Both the position numbers and the translations under genes were made by a program. DNA of 16,703 nucleotides from JAWXCH01 sp034440595 (GTDB lineage Bacteria; Planctomycetota; Planctomycetia; Pirellulales; JALHPA01), in the NCBI GenBank assembly GCA_034440595.1, contig JAWXCH010000558.1, positions 1 to 16,703 on the forward strand. Direction: 5' to 3'. The notes below the pieces were generated by a model that saw only the letters and a program-made list of their open reading frames with translations, was not told where the DNA came from and did not search any database. This document shows positions 7,503 to 14,818 of the stretch, piece by piece; positions within the stretch are counted from its first letter, which is position 1; the number at the start of each line of letters is the position of its first letter.

Positions 7503-8231
7503 TCATTTCTGCGGCCAATAGTCCGGCCTGCCTAACCATTTATGTTCAATCTGGTGCATGCAAAGTGCGCTGTCCAGAACGATGCTGCCTAATGGGAATT
7601 GCTGTGCATCGTCATAAAAAGTCGAACTGAAGTGCGCTACGTCAAACGGCTCGCAATGCCACCCTTGGCAGTTCATTTCCAAGCTGTCGAGTCGCTCAGA
7701 ACCGCTGGTCGGCGAGTACCCGCAACTCGCGTTTCGATGGAACTCCGAAATCTCATCCATAGACGCGAAAACCGAGCCAGCACGCAAGTCGCGGCCTACT
7801 GTGCCGCTGACCCGCACTTCCATTTTCTGGTCATGCGATAACACATGAATTGCTATCTGGTCACCGCTCTCATGCACAGTGAAAGTGCTGTGATGATGCT
7901 CGCCGGGAAAGAGCCTGCCACCTACCAGTGCGTTCAGCCGCGAATTGGTATCTCGCCGCGCAATATAAACTGAATAGGGGCTGGTACTCCCTGGTGGTGA
8001 TTCGATCGCCACGCGGTGCGCCATGTTCTCGCTACCGATGCCGAGCCAACGTGGCAGGCCGACGGGTCGAATTTGTTTTAGGCGAATCAAGCAGATTCCG
8101 ACGATCGCGTGCCCTTGGACCAACTGTGGGCTGATACCGACCGGCAGCCAGGGGGTGACAAATTGCGGATCGACGCGAAAATTGATCAGCAAGCGCCGAT
8201 CGATCAAGCCGTGGATGGTGGGGAGACGCAT
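7503..8231 (-). CDS. DUF2071 (YqjF-like) family protein
   Basis: A 242-residue protein that I place in the DUF2071/YqjF family (COG3361), whose biochemical role is not established. Matching features are the opening about reading a polar start then FRVDPQFVTPWLP (18-30), GHAIVGICLIRLKQIRPVGLP (about 40-60), IGSENMAHRVAIE (about 65-77), and the later ARRDTNSRLNALVGGRLFPG stretch (about 91-110). No signal peptide or membrane helix is visible. ATG 8231 has no clear Shine-Dalgarno; no better in-frame start was seen. It is transcribed toward the FHA-EAL gene on the same strand with a 237-base gap, and away from the RtcB gene. The family call comes from motif memory rather than a search, so it is good but not certain. 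Confidence 0.72.
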   Translation of the reverse strand: MRLPTIHGLIDRRLLINFRVDPQFVTPWLPVGISPQLVQGHAIVGICLIRLKQIRPVGLPRWLGIGSENMAHRVAIESPPGSTSPYSVYIARRDTNSRLNALVGGRLFPGEHHHSTFTVHESGDQIAIHVLSHDQKMEVRVSGTVGRDLRAGSVFASMDEISEFHRNASCGYSPTSGSERLDSLEMNCQGWHCEPFDVAHFSSTFYDDAQQFPLGSIVLDSALCMHQIEHKWLGRPDYWPQK

Positions 8232-8565
8232 AAGTAAGTGTTTGTTGGTGTTGGGCTTGTCGGTGTTAGGCTTGTCGGAACTGGCGGAGCCGATTTGCTG
8301 GTTCGTTGTCTATTATCCAACCGCGTGCTTTAGCCCAAATTAACAGCCGACCGCGCAAGTTTGTAAACGGTGCCTTACCGGCGGTGGATTATTTCGCGAA
8401 ACCAAGAAAAAGCACGACTCAAATTGGAACAAAATCGATGCACGTGGAGTAAATATTGGGGGCGCAATTGCGAACCTACGCATAGCAGTCGTGTCGAACA
8501 CAGGAAGTGTCGAACATTGCGTTTCAGAACACAGGCAGGGAACAAAAGGAGGGGCCGTGGCTCGA
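8232..8565. other. Divergent intergenic region between DUF2071 and RtcB genes
   Basis: About 330 bases with no believable gene, followed directly by the 16-base tandem array. It holds a perfect 10-base palindrome CGCAATTGCG (8463-8472) and two exact copies of GTGTCGAACA exactly 16 bases apart (8491-8500 and 8507-8516). A weaker third copy GTTTCAGAACA (8521-8531) follows, and GAACACAGG occurs twice (8496-8504, 8527-8535). The start-free frames here have no family resemblance. Promoters for both flanking genes must lie in this DNA, but I could not place a -35/-10 pair with correct spacing. Confidence 0.5.
8247..8276. repeat. Two-copy 15-base tandem repeat before the DUF2071 gene
   Basis: GGTGTTGGGCTTGTC (8247-8261) is followed at once by GGTGTTAGGCTTGTC (8262-8276), one mismatch. 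It lies 16 bases from the DUF2071 start codon, in its probable 5' leader (read on the minus strand). Could be a slippage duplication or a regulatory site. Confidence 0.55.
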
Positions 8566-8640
8566 CAGTGACATTTGAACTCAGTGACATTTGAACTCAG
8601 TGTCATATGAACTCAGTGTCATTTGAATTCAGAGCCATTG
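8566..8640 (+). repeat. 16-base tandem repeat array (4 full units plus a degenerate fifth) upstream of rtcB
   Basis: Units CAGTGACATTTGAACT (8566-8581), the identical sequence (8582-8597), CAGTGTCATATGAACT (8598-8613) and CAGTGTCATTTGAATT (8614-8629), then a decayed CAGAGCCATTG (8630-8640). The array ends about 10 bases before the rtcB start codon, so it spans the promoter/leader position. A 16-base spacing is about one and a half helical turns. Units share AGTGTC and GAAC with the 16-base-spaced pair at 8491-8516, suggesting a larger degenerate array. An iteron-like binding site or a transcribed repeat leader are both possible. Confidence 0.85.
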
Positions 8641-8650
8641 CATTAGCACC

Positions 8651-10054
8651 ATGAACAGTCGTCAGTTGAAGAAGCTAGGGATTCCCGAGGATCCAGATTG
8701 CATCGCCGCCGCGCTGCGTGGAATCCAATCGGCATCGAAAGCCGGCATGCTGCGCAATTTAGAGTTGCGGCAGATTTTTGCCAGTATTTTGTCCAGCCCG
8801 GCGGAGCATTTTAGCGACCCTCACTTCGGTGAGCTGGCCTGTGTCCTGACGGCCTTGGCCGAACCAATCGAACCGGTTCAGCCGATCGAGTATCGCACCT
8901 GGGGGAGCGAAATCGACGCGGGCGCACATCAACAAATGGCGCTGGCCTGCCAAATGCCGAACGCCATCGGCGCGGCCTTGATGCCAGATGCGCATGTCGG
9001 TTATGGGTTGCCGATCGGGGGTGTGCTGGCGCTGCGGGACGCAGTATGTCCATTTGCAGTTGGCGTGGACATTGCCTGTCGGATGAAGCTTTCGGTGTTT
9101 GATGTACCGACTGAGCAGCTTGGTGCCTCTTGGCATTTTGAGAAGTTTCGCAACGCCTTGGAGCAGGGTACGCTGTTTGGTGTCGGCGCACGCTACAAGA
9201 AGCCGATGCAGCACGCCGTGATGGACGAGGATTGGACTGTCTCTCGCGTCACGCGCGAGAACAAGGACAAGGCCTGGCAGCAGCTAGGGACCAGCGGCTC
9301 GGGCAATCACTTTGCCGAGTTCGGTACACTCACGCTGTCGCAGGACGCGCCGGATCTGGGGCTAACCGCCGGTACGTACGTCGCCCTACTAACGCACAGC
9401 GGCAGTCGCGGGGTAGGTGCAGCAGTTTGCAGTACCTATAGTGCCATCGCACGCGCGAATCTGCCGCGACGGTTTGAGTTCCTAGGTCGGCTAGCATGGC
9501 TCGATATGCAATCCAGCGCGGGCCAAGAATACTGGGCCGCCATGAATCTGATGGGGCAGTACGCCGCGGCGAATCACGCTGTGATCCATCGGCAAGTCAC
9601 GCATCTGCTGGGTGCCGAGGTGATCGCTGGCGTCGAAAACCACCACAACTTCGCTTGGAAGGAAAGGCATGGCGATGAGGATCTGTATGTCCATCGCAAA
9701 GGGGCCACGCCAGCAGGGCCCGGCGTGCTGGGCGTCATTCCTGGTTCAATGGCCGATCCGGGCTACGTTGTGCGCGGTAAAGGGGACGCCACCAGTTTGC
9801 ATTCCGCGGCGCATGGTGCCGGGCGCCGAATGTCGCGCACTGCCGCGCGACAGCAGTACAACTTTCGCGCTGTGCAAAAGGATCTGGAGAAGCGCGGGAT
9901 CACGATCCTCTCGGCCGGTGCGGACGAAGTGCCGGGCGTATACAAAAACATCGACAGCGTCATGGCCGAGCAAACTGACCTGGTCGAAGTGGTCGCGCGC
10001 TTCGATCCCAAGATCGTCAAAATGTGCGGCGATGGGAGTGCTGCGGAGGACTAG
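8651..10054 (+). CDS. rtcB: RtcB-type RNA ligase (3'-phosphate / 5'-hydroxyl ligase)
   Basis: RtcB joins RNA 2',3'-cyclic or 3'-phosphate ends to 5'-OH ends using GTP and Mn2+, acting in RNA repair or tRNA splicing in the cytoplasm. The 467-residue length fits the family. Motifs in order: MPDAHVGYGLPIGGV (111-125), GVDIAC (138-143; metal ligands D140 and C143), GSGNHF (216-221; H220), THSGSRG (248-254; H249), ENHHNFAWKE (329-338; H331/H332), RKGATPAG (349-356), IPGSM (363-367) and SAAHGAGRRMSR (385-396), where H388 corresponds to the histidine that carries GMP. All metal and guanylylation positions are kept. The family's usual GVDIGCGM reads GVDIACRM here, suggesting a divergent RtcB subgroup. 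ATG 8651 follows the 16-base repeat array; no Shine-Dalgarno is visible. No rtcA, rtcR or archease gene lies in the window. Confidence 0.87.
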   Translation: MNSRQLKKLGIPEDPDCIAAALRGIQSASKAGMLRNLELRQIFASILSSPAEHFSDPHFGELACVLTALAEPIEPVQPIEYRTWGSEIDAGAHQQMALACQMPNAIGAALMPDAHVGYGLPIGGVLALRDAVCPFAVGVDIACRMKLSVFDVPTEQLGASWHFEKFRNALEQGTLFGVGARYKKPMQHAVMDEDWTVSRVTRENKDKAWQQLGTSGSGNHFAEFGTLTLSQDAPDLGLTAGTYVALLTHSGSRGVGAAVCSTYSAIARANLPRRFEFLGRLAWLDMQSSAGQEYWAAMNLMGQYAAANHAVIHRQVTHLLGAEVIAGVENHHNFAWKERHGDEDLYVHRKGATPAGPGVLGVIPGSMADPGYVVRGKGDATSLHSAAHGAGRRMSRTAARQQYNFRAVQKDLEKRGITILSAGADEVPGVYKNIDSVMAEQTDLVEVVARFDPKIVKMCGDGSAAED

Positions 10055-10084
10055 GGGACTTGATCATTTCAGTAGTGGCAATCC

Positions 10085-10180
10085 AATAATAAATGACAAA
10101 TGATTGATAACAAATGATAGATAAGCACAACCTGCCATCTCGCTGCGCGATTTATTATTTGTTATCAACCATTTATTATT
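10085..10180. terminator. AT-rich long inverted repeat in the convergent rtcB/kinase gap
   Basis: AATAATAAATG (10085-10095) pairs perfectly with CATTTATTATT (10170-10180), and TTGATAACAAAT (10104-10115) pairs perfectly with ATTTGTTATCAA (10157-10168). The left arm has 8 extra bases between the two blocks. The loop (about 10120-10150) includes GCACAACCTGCC. It lies 30 bases after the rtcB stop and about 58 before the kinase stop, so transcripts from both sides would form it; a two-way terminator or 3'-end stabiliser is likely. Low-complexity ATAA/ATGA content also suggests slippage origin. Confidence 0.6.
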
Positions 10181-10198
10181 TTCTATTTATCAAATCCG

Positions 10199-10219
10199 AC
10201 CTCTCCCGGTGGGAGAGGT
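10199..10219. repeat. REP-like palindrome, fourth copy
   Basis: ACCTCTCCC (10199-10207) and GGGAGAGGT (10211-10219) form a perfect 9-bp stem with a 3-base GGT loop, followed by GAATGAA. It shares GGGAGAGGTGAA with the copies near 5943 and 5997. It lies 19 bases past the kinase stop and next to the AT-rich inverted repeat. Confidence 0.7.
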
Positions 10220-10237
10220 GAATGAAACGCACCCCCA

Positions 10238-12586
10238 CTACATCAATTCGCTGCCGCCTAGTCCGCCGCCGCTAAAACTACTACCGCTCAGGCTGCTTCC
10301 GGTCAAACTGCTACTGCTCAGGTCACTGCCACTGGTGTTACTATTGCCTGGCTCCAGCACATGCGCCAGCACCGCCGCATCGGTCTGCACCATTCGCAGC
10401 AGGTACCAGGCTGTTAGCGAGCAGAGAAAGCCACCGATCGCCGCGGTTCCCATTGAACGCAGATACGCCCCTTCCATCGTCGCCAACAGCAGCATGGCCA
10501 CGAACGGTGTCGTGATGGCCACGCCAAAGAACCAACCGCTCCGCACATACAGCCGCCGCAGGCGCTGAGCGTCCTCTTCATTGGCCATACCGACCGGCAA
10601 CAGTGCCGTATAAAACGCCTGCAACATGACCAACGTCACGGTGAAATAGACCTGCGCAAAGACGATCAGCCCAAAGATCAATTGCGTCGGCAGAAAATGT
10701 GCAAATAGCCCCTGATCCATTTGATCCTCTGGAAGCTCCAGATGGATCCAAACCGCAAATGCAAACCCGGAGCCAACCCAAAAAGAGAGCGTGAGCCATG
10801 CGACCGTGTCTCCCATCCAGGTGCAACGCCGACGATAGCGCGCCAAATCCTGCGTCGGTTGGACTTGTGCGATCGGTCGTTGCTGCCGACTCTGCTTCCC
10901 CACTGCACGAAGAATCGGCCAGACCAGATACAGAATCAGCGAAATCCCCAAGACGTACGCCAAGCCATTGACCACCGGGATCATGGTTTGCTGAAACTGT
11001 ATCTTGACGTTCTCCGGCAAATTTTCGACCAGAGCCGTAAAGTTGAAGACAATGTTGAGTACGCTAAAGATCAAATTCGGAACAACGCCAGCAATCACCG
11101 TCGCCAATATCGGATGGCTACGGGCACGGTCCTGCCACGATTTTCGCCGCGGACGAAACAGCTTGCCGACACGTGGTTGCAGGCACAGCTCAAGCTGCCG
11201 TGACAACATTGCAGCCGTCGGGCGCAGATTCGCATCCGGGTTCAAACAGCTCAGCAAGATTTCTTGCAATCCTGCCGGCAATTCGCGCGGCAAGGTGGCG
11301 ATCATCTCGGCCGTCAGCCCCGCATGGCGACGTTCGGTCAGTATCTTCAGTGTGTCGATCCAGCTTCCTTGAAAATGCTCTTCGCCATAGGGTCGTGTGC
11401 CGGTCAGCAATTCCCACAGCACGACCCCGACCGAAAATACATCGCTCCGGCCATCCAACTCGTTCGGCTGGCGCCAGTGTGCCGGGTTGCTCGCCTCGAG
11501 CTGTTCTGGCGACATATAGGCCAAACTACCGCCAAAGTACGCAGCGGGCGTGGCCCCGGCCACCTTGGAACTGAAGCTGACGTTGAAGTCCGCCAATTTA
11601 GGTGAACACTCTGACGACAGCAACACGTTGGCCGGTTTGACATCGCGGTGTAGCACCCCGCGTTGATGTGCGTAATCGAGTGCCGATGCCAGCCGCGCAC
11701 CCAGCCAGCAAACGACCTCGGGCCAGCGCGCGCTAGCCAATCGCCGACGAATGGCCGATTCGGAAGGAGGAGACTCGCCGCGCTCGTCCAATGCCGCATC
11801 GACGGACTTTAGCACCAGCCGCCCGTTCCGCATGGCCGGGGGCGTGTGCCGGACCAGATCCACCAGGCCATGCAGCGTCCCTCCGGCCACGACCTGCATG
11901 TACATCAGCCGCAGTTGCTTTTCCGGCACAATTCGCTGATCGAAGACACGGACAATGTGCGGGTGGTCAAGCTGCGCCAGCGTCTGCGGTTCGTCGCCGC
12001 GATCGCGCGAAATTTTTAAGGCCACCAGTCGTTGCATCGATCGTTGCCGCGCCAAATAGACCGAAGCAAAGGCCCCCTTGCCAAGCTTTGTCAGTAAGTC
12101 AAAGTCGTCGATCTGCTGACCGACATCCAGCTCTGGGCTACGCCGCGCACCGATGATGGTCGAAGTGGTTTTGTTCGTCTGCGCATCGACCAGCCGCCGG
12201 AGTTGCTGCGCCTGTTGTGGAAAGCGTTCAAAATACTCATCGAGTCGTGGCGGCTCGTCGGACTGCGAACGGATGTGAAACTCTTCGTAGATCAGGTCGC
12301 AAGGGATCTCCCCCTGCGCCGCCAGTTCGGGAAACTCGGCGACGTATTCTTCCAGCTTTTTCGGCAGCCCATTGTGGAGCCAGCGATAGTCGAGATCGAC
12401 CTTGATCAACTCGACCAGTAGCAACCGCCTAATCGTATCGGACTGTTCCCCTAGAAACTGGCCCAGATCCGGCGGAAGCTCGTCCCCCTGCCAGGCATTG
12501 GACAAAGCATCCACCTGCGCACTGAGCCGGTCCCAGGCGACTGTGCCCGGCTCGGTTTCAAAATGTTGGGTAGGGTCGAGTGACAC
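10238..12586 (-). CDS. Receptor-like Ser/Thr protein kinase with six membrane helices, DFN variant
   Basis: A 782-residue membrane kinase. N-terminal helical segment (about 40-135), typical of planctomycete kinases, then a Hanks-type kinase domain (about 162-468): GKGAFASVYLAR (169-180), VALK with K191, E199 as the alpha-C Glu, HRDVKPAN (313-320), SPE (359-361) and SDVFS (381-385). The magnesium motif is D333-F334-N335 instead of DFG; Asp is kept, so activity is possible. An insertion of about 40 residues (243-285) separates the lobes. Six hydrophobic helices follow at about 492-516, 540-558, 593-615, 632-658, 684-704 and 712-732, then a Ser/Gly tail of pentapeptide-like repeats (752-780). 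The start is GTG 12586 with no Shine-Dalgarno; no Met precedes the catalytic region, so it is the best choice. The gene converges on rtcB. The substrate is unknown; the FHA-EAL protein is one speculative partner. Confidence 0.85.
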   Translation of the reverse strand: MSLDPTQHFETEPGTVAWDRLSAQVDALSNAWQGDELPPDLGQFLGEQSDTIRRLLLVELIKVDLDYRWLHNGLPKKLEEYVAEFPELAAQGEIPCDLIYEEFHIRSQSDEPPRLDEYFERFPQQAQQLRRLVDAQTNKTTSTIIGARRSPELDVGQQIDDFDLLTKLGKGAFASVYLARQRSMQRLVALKISRDRGDEPQTLAQLDHPHIVRVFDQRIVPEKQLRLMYMQVVAGGTLHGLVDLVRHTPPAMRNGRLVLKSVDAALDERGESPPSESAIRRRLASARWPEVVCWLGARLASALDYAHQRGVLHRDVKPANVLLSSECSPKLADFNVSFSSKVAGATPAAYFGGSLAYMSPEQLEASNPAHWRQPNELDGRSDVFSVGVVLWELLTGTRPYGEEHFQGSWIDTLKILTERRHAGLTAEMIATLPRELPAGLQEILLSCLNPDANLRPTAAMLSRQLELCLQPRVGKLFRPRRKSWQDRARSHPILATVIAGVVPNLIFSVLNIVFNFTALVENLPENVKIQFQQTMIPVVNGLAYVLGISLILYLVWPILRAVGKQSRQQRPIAQVQPTQDLARYRRRCTWMGDTVAWLTLSFWVGSGFAFAVWIHLELPEDQMDQGLFAHFLPTQLIFGLIVFAQVYFTVTLVMLQAFYTALLPVGMANEEDAQRLRRLYVRSGWFFGVAITTPFVAMLLLATMEGAYLRSMGTAAIGGFLCSLTAWYLLRMVQTDAAVLAHVLEPGNSNTSGSDLSSSSLTGSSLSGSSFSGGGLGGSELM
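10259..10330 (-). repeat. In-gene 15-base repeats coding a Ser/Gly pentapeptide-like tail
   Basis: Four consecutive 15-base units (10271-10285, 10286-10300, 10301-10315, 10316-10330) share a pattern such as GCTCAGGCTGCTTCC. Each encodes five residues (SDLSS, SSLTG, SSLSG, SSFSG), with a related GGLGG after them. The Leu/Phe every fifth residue resembles a pentapeptide-repeat pattern, but it is short and Ser-rich and probably too small to form a right-handed beta-helix. Confidence 0.65.
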
Positions 12587-12891
12587 GGGGTTAAACGCCG
12601 CCGCAGCGGAAGGTTTAGGGTTGCCTAGCTAAACAGGGCCGAACACGCTGTGTATGATACTAGTTCCGGGAAGGGGTGTCAGGTGTGGGAATTGATCGTG
12701 AACCTCCTATACTTGAAGGATTTACGCTATCGGATTGGCAAAAGCTGCATTGCCCGGCAATTTCCCGTTGCGATTTCAATTAAGTTACAATGTAATATGG
12801 ACTTGGCGCGGCAAATGGACGATCCAAGTGTCGACCGACGAACGTGAGTGACTTGCATTTTAGAATAATTCAGACCGCTTGAGACAAACCC
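12587..12891. other. Divergent intergenic region before the unknown operon
   Basis: A 305-base gap between the kinase start (minus) and the operon at 12892 (plus). It holds a compact dyad ATTGCC-C-GGCAAT (12749-12761), which shares TTGCC/GGCAA arms with the dyad at 7385-7401 but has different spacing. The AT-rich stretch at 12770-12800 and another at 12855-12872 are the likely promoter areas; no -35/-10 pair with normal spacing could be fixed. A frame at 12650-12847 shows no protein-like character. Confidence 0.4.
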
Positions 12892-13566
12892 ATGGCAGAG
12901 GAAAACGCGGAAGTTAGCAGCGGCTTTCGCAGCATGATTGACGACTTGAGCATGCTAGCGATTGTTCCCGCCGAAAGCTTGGAAGCACTTAGCAAGGACC
13001 TTGAGCAATCTTCTGGTTTCATGGCAGAAGGCAGGCTGTTTTCCATAGTGTCGAACCGTGTTCAAAATGATGAGCAAGCATCCGCAGTATTTAACGTATT
13101 GCAAAATGTGCCTCTCGAGAATATTTCGCGCGTACTGAAGGCCGTCGACAAGTGGAGATGTCAGAGTGCAGAGAGTAGACAAAGGTTTCCAGACGCTTTG
13201 TACGCGTCCCTACAACAGGGGTTGCCGATACTTGTTCGCGACTATGCGGCAATCAATCAACTGAGAAAGTCGGAAATTTTGCGAGGCCTGTTGGGTAACG
13301 AGTGGAAAGCGGCTGCATTCATTTGCGACGCCCGGCCAATTTACAATGAAACTCGCGATGACATTGAAGGATTTATACCTGTTACAACTCTAAAAGTTGT
13401 GTATGAGAAGCAGAACGAGTTTCCCGAGGAGATCGAATTCGTGCTGTCGCCCGAACAGATCGAGGAGCTAATAGATCAAGCTAAGGCTGCTCAGAAGAAG
13501 CTTGAGGTGCTTTATCGTAAAACGTCGATTCTGTTTCCCAGCGGACTTGCCAAGGAAGAGGAGTAG
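12892..13566 (+). CDS. Unknown protein, C-terminal part with a COMM-domain-like layout
   Basis: A 224-residue soluble protein that I do not recognise with certainty. The first 135 residues look all-helical. Residues about 136-210 run as a Trp-containing strand (GNEWKAAAFICDARPIYNE), a second strand region (FIPVTTLKVVYEKQ, 161-174), a third (EEIEFVLSPEQIEEL, 179-193) and a long Lys/Glu-rich helix to about 209. A helical N-terminus followed by strands and a closing helix, with a conserved-looking W, is the layout of COMMD proteins; I offer this as a structural guess only. There is no signal peptide, membrane helix or catalytic motif. It is the first gene of a tight operon: the next start is 7 bases after its stop. 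GC content is visibly lower than in the flanking kinase and RtcB genes. Confidence 0.7.
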   Translation: MAEENAEVSSGFRSMIDDLSMLAIVPAESLEALSKDLEQSSGFMAEGRLFSIVSNRVQNDEQASAVFNVLQNVPLENISRVLKAVDKWRCQSAESRQRFPDALYASLQQGLPILVRDYAAINQLRKSEILRGLLGNEWKAAAFICDARPIYNETRDDIEGFIPVTTLKVVYEKQNEFPEEIEFVLSPEQIEELIDQAKAAQKKLEVLYRKTSILFPSGLAKEEE

Positions 13567-13573
13567 ATACGGA

Positions 13574-14818
13574 ATGTCCGAGACATTGTCGAAGAAAGCG
13601 CCTTGGTCGAAAAAAAGGAAGGGTTATCGGCGCGCATTGGAATATGCTGATCGTAAGGTTGCCCAGCAAAACCCGAAGTATGGAAGTAGTGGTGCGGCAG
13701 TTCCTCAATTTTCTACCGACGAAATTTGGTTCACAACTTCTTGTTGGGCTCGATCGCCTGAATCAGTTGCCGGTCTGAGTTTCGATGAAGGCGTATCTAC
13801 AGACTGCGGACTCCTGAAAGAAATCGTCGAAACAAGCGTCCTAAAAAACTCGCTCCAGCAGTTGGGCGAGCTTTATCGACCAAATTGCATCCGCAAGTCG
13901 AATAAATTTGAGGTTCAGACCGTTCGATCGCTTGAGCGTGAACTAAATCGGTTACAGGAAGTTTTCAACAGGGCAAATCGAAGGACAATGTCCAATACGT
14001 CTGCATTTCGCAACATGATTGCGCATTGGTCGCACGCACAAGATCTGCTTCGTAACGCATGCGAGTATTCCGACTGGTCAAAACATTTGTCTTTACTCAG
14101 CAACCCGAAACACACTAACAGCGTCGTTGAATCAGGTGAAATCGCGCGAGGAAGTTGGACTCAATCTTCCTCTCAGATTCTTGCGAGACTCGAGCAAGAC
14201 TCAACAAGCAACGAAGAGCAATGGAAGGCAGTCCTATTTGCCGAAACAACTACTTTTCAAACAGCGGAAGTGCCGAGGCTGCTTGCTGCGCTCGCTAGGT
14301 TCATCGGTAACAATCGCTTTACCACTGATGGCGGATTAACAATTGTGGTTGCGGCTGCAATTCGCAAATATGCAATGAACATGTCCGAGGAGCGATTTGA
14401 AAGTTACGCGGATTGGTTGCAACCCTCGCAGACAGACACTGTGAGCTACCCCATCGAGTTGGAATTGACCAAAGGTGCGGCCTGGCGGCTGATGTACCTT
14501 CCCATCGCCGCTGGCAAAGAGTTTCGGCACGTGCGAGAAATATTAAGCGAGCTGTGCAAAGTTTACCTACGACCACGCTTGATCCTGCAAGAGAATTTCG
14601 CATCGACAGCGCTACATGGCATCGTTGCGGTGACAATGCTGGATGCGCACGCCGGTATACCAGATCCGGCTGAAGACCTGCTGCGGCGTTCCAAACAAAT
14701 ACAAGTACGTTGGTTTTCCGAGCTATTGGAAGATCGCACTAGGGAGGCTGCCAAAGCATTGGATAAACATAGCCCCCAACTCGCCGAACGACTTCGTAAA
14801 TGTCTCCGATTGCAGTAA
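13574..14818 (+). CDS. Unknown mostly helical protein, second gene of operon
   Basis: A 414-residue protein with no family I can name. The N-terminus (SKKAPWSKKRKGYRRALEY) is strongly basic and might contact nucleic acid or ribosomes. The rest looks mainly helical: a Leu/Arg-rich amphipathic helix LERELNRLQEVFNRANRR (about 118-135), RNMIAHWSHAQDLLRNA (about 143-159), a more hydrophobic stretch LTIVVAAAIRKYAMNMSEERF (split near 258-278), and a Leu/Arg-rich C-terminus. No signal peptide or clear membrane helix is present. ATG 13574 is chosen because GAGGAG ends about 10 bases upstream, within the end of the previous gene; a TTG at 13502 would overlap that gene by 65 bases. Spacing of 7 bases implies co-expression and probably a shared function with the 224-residue protein. 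Confidence 0.72.
   Translation: MSETLSKKAPWSKKRKGYRRALEYADRKVAQQNPKYGSSGAAVPQFSTDEIWFTTSCWARSPESVAGLSFDEGVSTDCGLLKEIVETSVLKNSLQQLGELYRPNCIRKSNKFEVQTVRSLERELNRLQEVFNRANRRTMSNTSAFRNMIAHWSHAQDLLRNACEYSDWSKHLSLLSNPKHTNSVVESGEIARGSWTQSSSQILARLEQDSTSNEEQWKAVLFAETTTFQTAEVPRLLAALARFIGNNRFTTDGGLTIVVAAAIRKYAMNMSEERFESYADWLQPSQTDTVSYPIELELTKGAAWRLMYLPIAAGKEFRHVREILSELCKVYLRPRLILQENFASTALHGIVAVTMLDAHAGIPDPAEDLLRRSKQIQVRWFSELLEDRTREAAKALDKHSPQLAERLRKCLRLQ

Noticed and set aside
6801..7535. A 244-residue plus-strand frame across the FHA-EAL gene and the gap after it.
   Set aside because: It is a shadow of the FHA-EAL gene; the translation has no domain character and opposes clear FHA motifs.
8278..8302. 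Sigma-54 type promoter before rtcB (TGGC then TGC).
   Set aside because: The GG to GC spacing is 12 rather than the required 10 bases.
8566..8640. CRISPR array or replication origin.
   Set aside because: Units are directly adjacent with no spacers, and no replication initiator gene or DnaA-box cluster is seen nearby.
12790..12875. Sigma-70 promoter for the unknown operon (TAGAAT or TACAAT as -10).
   Set aside because: No -35 element with 16-18 base spacing matched well enough to report.
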